Assembly: GCA_037783415.1 (NCBI GenBank)
Contig: JAZGTN010000061.1
Location: 496,001-560,000 of the forward strand
Source of the DNA: Leptasterias polaris
Lineage: Eukaryota > Echinodermata > Asteroidea > Forcipulatida > Asteriidae
Direction: 5' to 3'
Length of the DNA: 64,000 bases
Numbering within the stretch: position 1 is the stretch's first letter; each line of letters begins with the position of its first letter. Shown here one piece after another: positions 10,301-18,479 of this stretch. Made by a program: the position numbers and the translations under genes. The notes under the pieces are model-generated. The model did no database searches. It was not told the DNA's origin and worked only from the letters and a program-made list of their open reading frames with translations.

Positions 10301-12343
10301 CGAATACCTGAGAAAAATACACAAGTATAAGTATAATTGTGGCCAGTGGCATAAATCAATGTCATCACATTGGGAGGGGGGGGGGGGGGGGCTAATTGAA
10401 AAAATGAAGGGAAAATAATGAAAACACTTGTTGTTTCTACAAGTTTTGAGTGCAAAACCCCAGACCCATCTCAGCAACAACCTACCAGCATTGATATTGA
10501 ATGACAGAAAAAATTGTCCTTCAAAAACCTTTTTTTTCAAAGGTCTTTTTTCATGTGAATGATGTTTCAATAATGAGGGGGAAATTCAGGGTAGTGAAGA
10601 TGATTTTATGGCAATCCCCCTTCGGCCTCAAAATTCAAGAGAATTCCAGAGCTACAGACCTTGTCGCTCAATAATTTTACTGGACCAGAGTTTGTTTGGA
10701 TTTGAAAAGCTTTAAACAGTGGCGTAACCAAAGGGGGCACCAGAACCCTTGCCCCCCCCCCTCCCCTTCCCCCAACACAATGAGATAAAAAAAATTAAAA
10801 TAAATAATCGTTCCATATATTAAATATACCCCCAAATTTCCAACGAACCCCCCCCCCCCCAACACAATGAGATTGAAAAAAATGCACAAATAAATCAATC
10901 CATATCTTAAATATCCCCCCAAATCCCCCAAAAAGCCAATGATATAGACCCCTTGCATATGACATCACACGCTAAAAAAGCGCCCTCACTGAGGCCAAAA
11001 GGCGCCCTCACTGAGGTCAAAGGAGGCAGATGATTGGACGATAGGTGTTCATTGTGCGTAAAATAGTGTGCGTGACCTCAGGGTCCATTTAGCGTTCCGC
11101 GTTATGCAAGGGGTCTATTGAATCAAATACACAATTGAATGGTTTCATATATCATATATCCCCCCAAATTAGTCCTTGTCCCCATGCTTGCCCCCCCCCC
11201 CACCCACCCCCCAAATGAAAATGTCTGAACACATCACTGAGCTAAGCACCCTACATGTATGTGATTGAAGAAAACAGTAGACAGCACGAAGTGTTCGGAT
11301 GAGGAGTTACTGGCAAAGTGCTAAGATTATTGGTTCAGTGTGTATTTCAAGACGTCATCCCCCTATTGGGTCATCCCCCTATTGGGTCATCCCCCTATTG
11401 GGTCATCCCCCTATTGGGTCATCCCCCTATTGGGTCATCCCATGATGTCTGTAGATATCCCTGAAACCCTCTTAGCAGTGATGGTGACATTTTATCTCTT
11501 TGGCTGATTGCATTAAATAACACACATACATGATTAGGCATATTATGATAATATTACACCCTTAAAAAAGTAGGAAGATCTTATTGAACACAAGACAGGA
11601 TTATACATATTTTGGGGCTTTTATTAAATAACAATCTATTTAATAAGACTATTTAATAACAATCTTACTGATTTTCTAAGAGCAAACAAAGCAGAAATCA
11701 GATTTAAATAGCAGGAGTATTGTACCCGATAATAAACTAGTAACTTACTAATTGTATGCGTACGGCAAACTGACATGCAGACCACAGCCACCAACAGATT
11801 CCAGATGAAGGATATTACAGACAGTGCGATTTGACTGGGGAATCGGATGTAGCAGATTATCGGACTAAGCTGTATATTTTCACAGTGTTTGGCTTCGAAC
11901 CCCGAATAGCAAATGTATGTGTAGATCCCAATGAACAAGAGGCTCAAGAACACCATGAGTAATGACGTATTGACCTTCAAGATGGTCTTGGAGTGGAGAC
12001 GAAGGCTCTGTCTGAACACGGTGTTGGTGAAGAGCTTGTAAGCTAAGTTGTTGGCGTATACGGTGATACAACAAAATCCAGCTGCCATCAGAATCGTCAC
12101 TGAGCCATTTAGGACGTCAAATTTGGTTGTGGTCGCTTGGATATCGTAGCCAACAAACCAGGAGCTTGTGATGAAATATGCTAATGTAACAGTCAGGGTG
12201 AATGCGTAAAGTATCGTGGCTAGAATTGGCTTATCTCCTGGATGTGTCTTGATGCCAAGTGATTTGGCAATGCAGACCCACAACCATTTTGGCATGGGCT
12301 GTGACTGCTGTAGTGTGGCACTGCTGTTGTAAGGATGGAACAT
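1296..12343 (-). CDS. Gustatory-receptor-like multi-pass membrane protein (spliced; C-terminal end off window)
   Basis: Six coding exons read leftward: 12343-11749, 10307-10128, 9518-9364, 5646-5539, 2902-2690 and 1364-1296, all with GT-AG borders and matching phases (1,1,0,0,0,0), giving 440 residues before the left edge. Hydrophobic segments lie near residues 40-62, 76-97, 127-147, 170-192, 359-379 and 389-405. A polar Ser/Asp/Glu-rich loop of about 150 residues separates segments 4 and 5. Four segments, a long loop, then further segments is the layout of arthropod gustatory receptors and the gustatory-receptor-like proteins known from echinoderms and hemichordates, where loop 2 is cytoplasmic. 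The last exon reads into a stretch (VIMFIRQAPLSIT) resembling the pre-TM7 region of that family. The diagnostic TM7 TY..QF motif would be off the window. Family assignment is inference; the exon structure is directly visible. An extra upstream start exon is possible near 16,192. Confidence 0.72.
1741..2362 (-). mobile_element. Penelope-like element fragment (copy 1)
   Basis: The minus strand at 1957-2362 encodes the C-terminal GIY-YIG endonuclease of a Penelope-like retroelement: LIYLISCRVCGVQYIGETRT, LKRRFYGHRS and VGHHFNLPNHS, ending EGND and a stop. The frame appears intact but is cut off upstream at 2362. The 3' flank (1805-1937) is almost identical to 60,888-61,020 and contains a hammerhead-like motif at 1822-1861. 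It lacks about 220 bases present in copy 2 between the ORF and that flank. It lies in an intron of the receptor-like gene. Confidence 0.85.
1822..1861 (-). ncRNA. Hammerhead-ribozyme-like motif of Penelope element
   Basis: Minus strand reads a short stem (GAC/GTC) closed by TCTGCTAGG followed by GAAAC, then CGTCAGGCC: the stem II-GAAA-stem III arrangement known from Penelope hammerheads. The expected CTGANGA box is degenerate, so catalytic activity is doubtful. Confidence 0.5.
2690..2902 (-). CDS. Receptor-like gene, coding exon 5 (TM5-TM6)
   Basis: 213 bases, phase 0 at both ends, acceptor GTTGACAG, donor GTAAAT. It encodes two hydrophobic segments, around WIVLILLWSLYYLMYWI and ITFFILPSLLPLLCSG, separated by a short acidic link. 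Confidence 0.78.
2938..3195. repeat. MITE remnant (TTAAAGGCA family, copy)
   Basis: Begins AAAGGGAAGGTGTA and shares internal motifs (TTGATAGTATAAA-like, TTTGAATCTGAGAAA) with the complete copies at 12,674 and 13,758; the right end is lost. Confidence 0.55.
3490..4868 (+). mobile_element. 3' part of a non-LTR retrotransposon (CR1/Jockey/L2-like)
   Basis: From about 3496 the plus frame encodes the end of a reverse transcriptase: STYKYLGITVNSNLNWNDHV, NRTLGFIWQVAGG, VLPVLEYGLPAWYPF, LERVQRRASRMCL, then RLWSDLPSHIND and a stop at 4160. The domain is typical of CR1/Jockey-type elements. A long 3' UTR follows, with a T-run near 4208-4237, ending in an (AAT)n tail at about 4846-4868. The 5' part, including the RT catalytic core, is missing, so it is a dead 5'-truncated copy. 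Confidence 0.85.
4970..5190. repeat. Dispersed repeat with long G-run
   Basis: Shares ACATAAGTA, AATACCGGGTAAA, TTTTCCCCACT and a GCCCGGCTTGTACACC end with 6080-6282. A pure G-run occurs at about 5132-5152. Probably a non-autonomous element; the G-run may be unreliable sequence. Confidence 0.5.
5539..5646 (-). CDS. Receptor-like gene, coding exon 4
   Basis: 108 bases, phase 0 at both ends, acceptor ATGTTACAG and donor GTAAAC. It encodes 36 residues (starting DGLKWHNASM, ending ILDRYWKLQ) leading towards the fifth membrane segment. Confidence 0.75.
6080..6285. repeat. Dispersed repeat (same family as 4970-5190)
   Basis: Contains ACATAAGTATAAATTTG, ATACCGGATAAA, TTTCCCCCACTTTT and the terminal CTGGGCTGTACGCC. 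No protein similarity in any frame. Confidence 0.5.
6747..8059. mobile_element. Non-autonomous hAT-type DNA transposon
   Basis: Starts CAGTGTTGTTGACTCAAG and ends with the inverse of CAGTGTTGTAACCAAGTC. It is flanked by perfect 8-bp direct repeats CTAAGCAG (6739-6746 and 8060-8067). An 8-bp duplication plus CAG-type ends is the signature of hAT elements. Both ends carry blocks of GACTTGACTTGACTTG separated by CAAAAATGACTTG spacers, in the same orientation. No transposase is encoded in the 1,313 bp. Confidence 0.88.
8577..9051. mobile_element. Foldback (inverted-repeat) element
   Basis: The left end (8577-8710, with TTCTTTCAAGAAAATTTAAA, GGTGTATTGTGAA) returns in inverse order at 8905-9051 (TTCACAATACACCAGG, TTTAAATTTTCTTGAAAGAA). 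Arms of about 130-150 bases flank a 190-base centre. No coding capacity. Confidence 0.75.
9088..9120 (+). ncRNA. Degenerate hammerhead-like Penelope motif
   Basis: AGAAAGACTCTGCTAGG is kept, but GGTCGAAACGTC has decayed to TTTGAAAAGTC. It sits directly before the 21-bp tandem repeat. Confidence 0.4.
9128..9232. repeat. Tandem repeat, 21-bp unit x5
   Basis: Five perfect copies of CTTTTCTTTGCAACATTGTA plus T, followed by a partial copy. Located in an intron of the receptor-like gene. The open frames across it are a by-product of a unit divisible by three. Confidence 0.95.
9364..9518 (-). CDS. Receptor-like gene, coding exon 3 (cytoplasmic loop)
   Basis: 155 bases, acceptor TTGTTCATAG, donor GTAAAT, phase 1 to phase 0. 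A second AG 18 bases inside would shift the frame and hit a stop, so the outer AG was chosen. It encodes a polar Ser/Asp-rich stretch with no membrane segment. Confidence 0.73.
9519..10127. other. Receptor-like gene intron between exons 2 and 3
   Basis: About 600 bases without a gene. From 9948 a short repeat (GTGGTGTAACTAAGGGG then G/C-rich) resembles the start of the repeat at 10,716. Nothing else was recognised. Confidence 0.5.
10128..10307 (-). CDS. Receptor-like gene, coding exon 2 (cytoplasmic loop)
   Basis: 180 bases, phase 1 to phase 1, acceptor TTTTTCTCAG and donor GTTAGT. It encodes an acidic, serine-rich segment (LLLELDEDAMICEKG, then SSLSEDSIDGEQLAE) consistent with a large cytoplasmic loop. 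Reading past the donor hits a stop at once, which supports the splice site. Confidence 0.75.
10716..11230. repeat. C-run-rich repeat with internal duplication
   Basis: Starts AGTGGCGTAACCAAAGGGGG. A unit containing CCCCCAACACAATGAGAT and an AT-rich part ending TTAAATATACCCCCAAAT occurs twice (about 10,760 and 10,852), with a third partial relative at about 11,150-11,220. A separate MITE (10,944-11,118) has inserted into the third unit. Confidence 0.55.
10944..11118. mobile_element. MITE with 16-bp terminal inverted repeats
   Basis: Ends ATAGACCCCTTGCATA (10,944-10,959) and its exact inverse (11,103-11,118). The 175-bp body is CpG-rich with a doubled GCGCCCTCACTGAGG. It lies inside another repeat. 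Confidence 0.8.
11354..11441. repeat. Tandem repeat, 16-bp unit x5
   Basis: Five perfect copies of GTCATCCCCCTATTGG followed by GTCATCCC. No variation between copies suggests recent expansion. Confidence 0.95.
11527..11730. repeat. Repeat remnant (AGGCATGATATTTGG family)
   Basis: Shares AAAAAGTAGGAAGATC-, TTTAATAACAAT- and CTGATTTTCTAAG-like motifs with 38,856-39,024, 39,272-39,455 and 51,823-52,000. It reaches to within 20 bases of the donor of receptor-like exon 1. Confidence 0.45.
11749..12343 (-). CDS. Receptor-like gene, coding exon 1 (TM1-TM4)
   Basis: The exon opens with MFHPYNSS and runs 595 bases to a GTAAGT donor (phase 1). It carries four hydrophobic segments. The frame stays open upstream of this ATG, and an acceptor-like CTACACTAG at 12,370 could extend the exon to 12,369 if a separate start exon exists. 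Confidence 0.8.
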
Positions 12344-12673
12344 GTTTGCAGGTAATGATGTGGATGCCCCTAGTGTAGACTGGCTTGTTGCTTGGAATGC
12401 AGAGTCACAATCTCTAGTAGTGTTAACGGCTAACGTGGGTCAAACTAGGTCAAACTAGGTCATGTCGGCAATATCCAATGCATGTCATCTATCAAATAAT
12501 CATTACAAATATTCATTAGACTTTGGAGTTAACTTATTTACATTCAATTTAACATCATAAACCTTTACAGTCAGAAACACACTAAGATTGCAAAATCAAG
12601 TATAACCAACCGGTCTGATCCAGAGTACAAAAGTACAAAAGATCAACGTTCATTCCAGGTGAGCAATTGTTTT

Positions 12674-13049
12674 TTAAAGGCAGGGTGTACTTTTGGTAAT
12701 AACTCCACAAGTTATTGACCATAAAAACTTACTTGGTAAAGAGCACTGAAGAGATGTTAACATTATAAAACATTATTAAAAGCAACCCCCTTTGAAGTAA
12801 TGTAGTTTTAGAGAAAGAGGAAAATTTTCACCCATAGATTTGAATCTGAAAAAGGCTTCAGACATGAAGCCTTTCTCAAACATCTGAAAACACACAACAA
12901 GGGTGGTTTTTTCTTTCATTATTTTCTTGCAACTTCGATGACCACTTGAGCAAAAAAGAAATACAGGTTTCTTTATTTTATGCATGTTGGGATACACTTA
13001 GTGAGGATACTGGTCTTTGACAATCACAAAAAGTATACCCTGCCTTTAA
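12674..13049. mobile_element. MITE, TTAAAGGCA family, complete copy
   Basis: Ends TTAAAGGCAGGGTGTAC and inverse GTATACCCTGCCTTTAA. The interior carries ACTTACTTGGTAAAGAGCA, a GGCTTCAGACATGAAGCC hairpin and TTTTCTTGCAACTTCGATGA, shared with 13,758-14,132. Confidence 0.8.
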
Positions 13050-13757
13050 AAAAGCTGAATGGATACATATCAAAATCTGAGAAAAGGAGGAAGTGTATAA
13101 TAGCAGAGTAAAATAAAGCAGAAGTTTTTAACATCAGACCGTACTAACTAATACTATTAAATAATTGTACAAATATATTACAACCCTCCCTGTCAATGGG
13201 TACATGATTTCTAAAAAGGAATTGTGGATCTGCGAGTTAATTTCTCAAAATAATAGTGTCAGTCATGGATATATCTTTGTTTTCTGTGGACCCATAAAAA
13301 GTGTAATTTAGGACACCAAGAATATGAACGAAATTTCAGCTTCTTAAATCAGGTAAAAATATGAAAAAAACATTAGTTGAAATTTTGTTTGCAACAGAGA
13401 CTAACGTCCTACCAGGACTAGGTTTACTTGGCCATAACAGCCCAACACTTCCAAGGTGGGCTACACTTAGCCTCATAAATAGGGCCGATCCATTTCGTAC
13501 CCTTATCCCTAGCATCAATGCAGTCCTATCTCTTTGCCGATGTAATTTTGGATCTGCATCTCTCTTGATATGAAACTTACTTAGATAGCCAGACTGCTGG
13601 AATTTGTTGTAAAAATATCACACATTTTGGGGGAAAATTCAAATGGTTTTAGTTTTCAAGTATATATTTTTGTTCATATCTTAACAACTTGCTCTTTGAT
13701 TCTTGAGAAGGCATACACACGTTCTCATAATTAGGTTCACAAAAATGTTTTTCAATG

Positions 13758-14132
13758 TTAAAGGCACTGAACACGTTGGTAATTACTCAAAATATATATT
13801 AGCATAAAAACTTACTTGGTAACCAGCAACGGAGAGCTGTTGATAGTATAAAACATTGTGAGAAACCACTCCCTCTGAAGTAACGTAGTTTTTGAGAAAG
13901 AGGTAATTTCTCACTAAAATAATAAAAGAATTCATGCATGAAGCCTTTTATTAGCATCTGAAAGCACACAAAATTGTGCAACAAGGGTGTTTTTTCTTTC
14001 TTTATTTTCTTGCAACTTCGATGACCGATTCAGCCCAAATTTTCACAGGTTTGTTATTTTATGCATATGTTGGGATACACCGAGTGACAATACTGGTCTT
14101 TGATAATTACCAAACATGTTCAGTGCCTTTAA
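13758..14132. mobile_element. MITE, TTAAAGGCA family, second complete copy
   Basis: Ends TTAAAGGCACTGAACACG and inverse AACATGTTCAGTGCCTTTAA, with the same interior order as the 12,674 copy. Its right end touches the foldback element at 14,134. Confidence 0.8.
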
Positions 14133-14133
14133 A

Positions 14134-14730
14134 GTCCCACTTATGTGGCCAAGCTGAATCTTTGGCCACATGTCGGGGCTTAATTATTTGTGAAGCGCAT
14201 TCCCTAAACAAATAACCTTTTAAAAGGATATTTCAAACAATTATTATTGTGCGACTTTCTCCGAATTACTTTCCTTGAAATGATCTCAATCATGCCAATC
14301 AAATCACGACGACATCAGCCGGCCAGGCTGTGGGCGGAGCGAGGGTGCGAACATTTCAATCGTGTCAATGGTTGCTTTACAAATTACATATCTGCTCCGC
14401 CAACAGCCCGGCCGGCTGATGACGTTGTGATTTGATTGGCATAATTGAGATCATTCCAAAATTGCCGCGCTCAGTACACATCGAGGAAAGTAATTCGGAG
14501 GAAGTCGCACAATTATTGTTTAAAATATCTTTTCAAAAGGTTATTTGTTTAAACATCCAAAATACCCAGGGCAGGGCAAGCCAAGAGGTAGGTGAACACA
14601 TTTAGCTGGTTTAAACTGCCGACCCACCAGTAGGGAAAGTGCTTAAAAAATTTTAATCGCTTAGCTTCACAAAAAATTGGGCCCGACGTGTGGCCAAGGA
14701 TCGATCAGCTTGGCCACACAAGTGAGGCTA
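14134..14730. mobile_element. Long foldback element with arms of about 270 bp
   Basis: Left arm (CCACTTATGTGGCCAAGCTG, ACAAATAACCTTTTAAAAGG, GTGCGACTTTCTCCGAATTA, ATGCCAATCAAATCACGACG, CATCAGCCGGCCAGGCTGTG) returns in inverse order in the right arm, with a centre of about 60 bases near 14,340-14,400. The arms differ by scattered changes and a short insertion, so it is not an assembly artefact of one strand. No coding capacity. Confidence 0.85.
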
Positions 14731-14807
14731 TGTTATTAATATTATATTTATATACGATGAAAAGCAGACAGTCCCCAAATCTGGTTTCATAAAAGATACT
14801 TTGTCCG

Positions 14808-15670
14808 TACTTCTAGAAACTATAAGGCTCCCCCGTGAGCCTTAGGGTTCTAACATTTTGAGCCTCCATAACGCTATGCGTTTTCAAAATGGTCGTTAAT
14901 AGGTGAACATTTTATGGTTGTTTGCCAGCAATAACTTCAGTTTCCTTTGTACTACACAGCTAAAACTTTCCCATCACACTAAATATACATTCAGTATGCA
15001 TGCATTGCCTTTTTATTGAGTTACATGCAAAAACATTTTCAAAAAATGAAATTTACCACGCAATACTCACGTTTGTTTTTCCCTCATCGCTGCACTCGCG
15101 CGGCGTTCGCGATTTGCGCAAAAAATTAAGACTGCGCGGTGTACGCGGAGCCTAAAGACAGCGCGGTGTGCGCGGAGCCTAAAGACAGCGTGGTGTGCGC
15201 CAGAAGCCAAGCAGAAGGCTCCGCGCACATCGCGCAGTCTTAATTTTTTGCGCAAATCGCGAACGCCGTGAGTATTGCGTGGTAAATTTCTTTTTTTTTT
15301 AATGTTTTTGCATGTAACTCAACAAAAAGGCAATGCATGCATACTGAATGTGTATTTAGTGTGTGATGGGAAAGTTTTAGCTGTGTAGTACAAAGGAAAC
15401 TGAAGTTATTGCTGGCAAACAACCATAAAATGTTCACCCATGGAGGTAGTTGCGATAATCGTAACCCTCCTTTCCCGGGAAAGGAGGGTTACGATTATCG
15501 CAACTACCACCCCCCCCCCCCCCCCCATGGAGGTAGGAATACCTCCATGGTTCACCTATCAACGACCATTTTGAAAACGTATATAGCGTTTATACGGAGG
15601 CTCAAAATGTTAGACCCCTATGTATTAAGGCTCACTGGGGAGCCATATAGTTTCTAGTAGAAGTAGTAAG
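14808..15670. mobile_element. Long-TIR foldback element, Mutator-like in form
   Basis: Arms of about 260-390 bases run inward from TACTTCTAGAAACTATA and its inverse. The element is flanked by direct repeats TACTTTGTCCG at 14,797-14,807 and 15,671-15,681. Long TIRs with a 9-11 bp target duplication are typical of Mutator-like elements; no transposase is present. The centre (15,070-15,260) is CpG-rich with a repeated GCGCGGTGTGCGCGGAGCC. The right arm is interrupted by a nested palindromic insert (15,439-15,550). Confidence 0.8.
15439..15550. mobile_element. Nested palindromic micro-insert with CATGGAGG ends
   Basis: Absent from the matching place of the left arm (near 14,910), so it is a true insertion. 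It is flanked by TTCACC direct repeats (15,433-15,438; 15,551-15,556). It contains a perfect 64-bp palindrome at 15,445-15,508 centred on CCCGGG, a C-run, and a small second palindrome ending CCTCCATGG. Class unknown. Confidence 0.75.
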
Positions 15671-16173
15671 TACTTTGTCCGGTTCCCTTACTAATACTAC
15701 ACTACTGTACTACTTGTACTAGTAGGGAGTTAGTTTATAAATATAGTCAACTTTACAACAACTTGCAAAAATATGATCAACTGCTGCGATTTAATGGAGA
15801 CCTGACTGGTTTACTCAGCGTGCCAACTGTAATATAAGACTTTAAGAGTTAAAGACTGATGTTAAAAGAGATCCATTTAACATAACACTATTATTATAAA
15901 CACAGTAAAACAACAGCCCAACAAGGTTCGGCTACCCGCCGCCGGCCCCGATTGGCGACTATATGCATGTCTAATGGCTTAATGCAAAAAATGCAATCAT
16001 GCAAAAACGAAATCTGAATATCCACCAAAAGACTAAATGTTTAGTCTTATTTGACATAGCAATAACTGTTGACATATTATTATACTTGACTTGCTGAACA
16101 TACTGGCTTTCTACTGTAAACAGCATGCAGAATCTCAGCAAAATTAATCAGAGATAAAAATTTAAAAAAACAC

Positions 16174-16192
16174 CAACCTTGGGGGCGGCCAT
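16174..16192 (-). CDS. Possible 5' start exon of the receptor-like gene
   Basis: ATGGCCGCCCCCAAG in a good start context is followed by two possible GT donors. Using the second (phase 1) and the acceptor at 12,370 joins in frame to the first membrane exon, adding about 15 residues. The donor is weak, so this is only a candidate; the site could also be a first exon of an unrecognised transcript. Confidence 0.22.
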
Positions 16193-18283
16193 TGTTTCTC
16201 GTTCTACTAAATTTGTGCTACACAAGTATTAAAACACATCATTTAAAAACGAACTTGATTCGTTATCGTAACAAATACATATAAATACGATACAAATATT
16301 ATTCTAATAGTAACATTGAAAAATATATATTTTTCAAAGTTAAATTGTAAACTATTTATTTTACAATTGTTTAGGCTTAAAACTTTTAAGGGGTGAAAGG
16401 TCACGCAACCACGTCATTTGCATAACAAAGCCTCTTCCTATTTGGCCACTCCCCCAGACGAGATCATTTTGAACTGAGGGGGTGATTGTAAATCAGTTTT
16501 TACCAGGCGGGGTTTATGATAAAGATGGGTCACGTTGCTTTTCCGACGAGAACAAAATCTATTGACTTGAAATGAATGAAGAGAATGGAAGACGTTGCCC
16601 AAATTAAATCACAGAGATTGGTCAACACAGGTTTTCATTTTACAAAGTCGCTGAAAAAGCTAGGTTCCCCAAAATAAAGTCCTGACAATTAATTTGTCAC
16701 TCTCTTCATAGAGGACTTGAAGGTCACATATCTTTGAATCCATTTACTAATTATAATTTATAAATCAGTATAAAGAAATTGTTTTTTTCGAGCGGATTTT
16801 GTTCTGATTTAATAGTTGGATCAATTATTTGAATATCGTTTTTCGCATTGAAATGTTTATTAATGTTTTTAAAAATAACTTAAAGCAGTATAACTTACCT
16901 GCATTAAATAAATTGCTATTTAAAAAAAATAATACAACTTTCCTTTTCCTACTTTTTATAAAACATTTTAGCACCCCACTCCAACCAATCCCCGCCCACC
17001 CACTTCTTGTATGTGGTCATCAACTCTTGAGGGCGGTGTTTTTACGGAATCCCAATTTATTTGTTTACTTTTTAAACATTCACATTTTGGATCGGTGCTG
17101 CATGCTTTGCCATTGGTGTTTGAAAGGTTAAGGTAGGATTATTTGGTAAAAGTATAAAGTTTGAAAAGGCCTGAAAAGTTCAGTATGTCTGTGAGCTGTG
17201 AGTAAATCTACTTTAGTTAGAAACAAATGATTTTTTCGATGTGCCAACAATTTGAACAAAATTGTACACGTAGACGTATGCGTAATTTGTATTGGTATAG
17301 TATTTACAGCTGGAGGATGTAAGAATTTTAATTCCTACCTACCTTTATTTACTAGTGTAGTAATAGTAGTATTATTAGTTGACGACCGACCGTCGGGAGG
17401 ATGTGGAGGGTTACGATTATCGCAACTAACTAACTATTTACTTTAGCCGACAAACTGACGACGCCTGATAAGAACCTGACAATTGCCGACAAGTTTTAAA
17501 ATTAAATGCACTAAAAAAATTTTTTAGAGCACTAATAAAATTCAAACCACCTTCAAACTGTTGCCTCCATGATGATGATACAAGTTACAACACGCATGCT
17601 GCAATGTACATTGTTTTAGAAAAATAAATTCATTAAATATCATTATTTTCTACAAAACAAATGGAGTGAAAGGGGAACAGCAGTAAATACTTTAAGAAGA
17701 CAAGTGAGACCTCTGAGTTACACCCCTGCATAATAAAGAAATCGTCCAAGAACAGTCAACATGGTCAACTCAAACTCAAAGACAATAACAAGGCGGATGA
17801 TGATTGTTTTTATTACTTCATGGAAAAGAATGTGTTTTTCCTTGAAGTTAATAATACATTTTTTTTCAACAGATTGAAGAAGATTTTGATATTTATGACT
17901 CTTCTACACACAGTGTATATTTAATTGTTATAATATGTTTTAATGTGTTTCTTCAGTGCATTTAAAAATTGTCCGTTGTTGGCAGTTGTCGGCAGTTATC
18001 GGCTTTTAGTGCAACCAGAATCATTTGATTTGACATTGATAATTGATTGATTCTAATTGTTGCTATTTCTAGCCCACCTTGTTGGGGCTGTGACTAAATC
18101 AAAGTCGATTATGAATTGAAATAAAAGGGAACCAAAAATTACTACAGCCGAACAAGTGGGCGGGCTTCTGTTTGGATGCCACTTTTTTCTTCGGCCTGAC
18201 CCTGTTTAAGACAAGTGTTGTTGTGCCACATTTTATTAATGTTTAACAACAAAACATCTCTGTTTACATTTTTTATTTAGACG
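16193..18283. other. Divergent upstream region between receptor-like gene and HYI
   Basis: AT-rich and without a recognised exon. It should hold the 5' UTR exon and promoter of HYI and possibly of the receptor-like gene. At 17,407-17,430 it carries half of the 64-bp palindrome seen at 15,445. No clear TATA box or other motif was chosen. Confidence 0.5.
17407..17430. repeat. Isolated half of the CCCGGG palindrome
   Basis: GGAGGGTTACGATTATCGCA followed by ACTA matches one arm of the perfect palindrome at 15,445-15,508 base for base, with no surrounding similarity. Confidence 0.6.
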
Positions 18284-18479
18284 ATGCCTCTCAAATACTC
18301 TGCCAACTTGTCGATGCTTTTTAAAGAGCTACCAGATTTAGAGGCTCGATACACGGCTGCTAAGGCTGCAGGATTCAGAGCGGTTGAAGTCAGCTTCCCA
18401 TATGAAATTCCAGTTGAAAAACTCGTTGAGGTGAAGGAAAGGGAAGGACTTGAACAAGTCTTGGTCAATTCTTTCCCGG
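18284..18479 (+). CDS. HYI: HYI coding exon 1
   Basis: Encodes the N-terminal barrel start (KYSANLSMLFKELPDL, AVEVSFPYEIP) and ends inside the Gly codon of NSFPG at a GTGAG donor, phase 1. The minimal start at 18,284 follows an acceptor-like TTTATTTAG. Confidence 0.93.
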
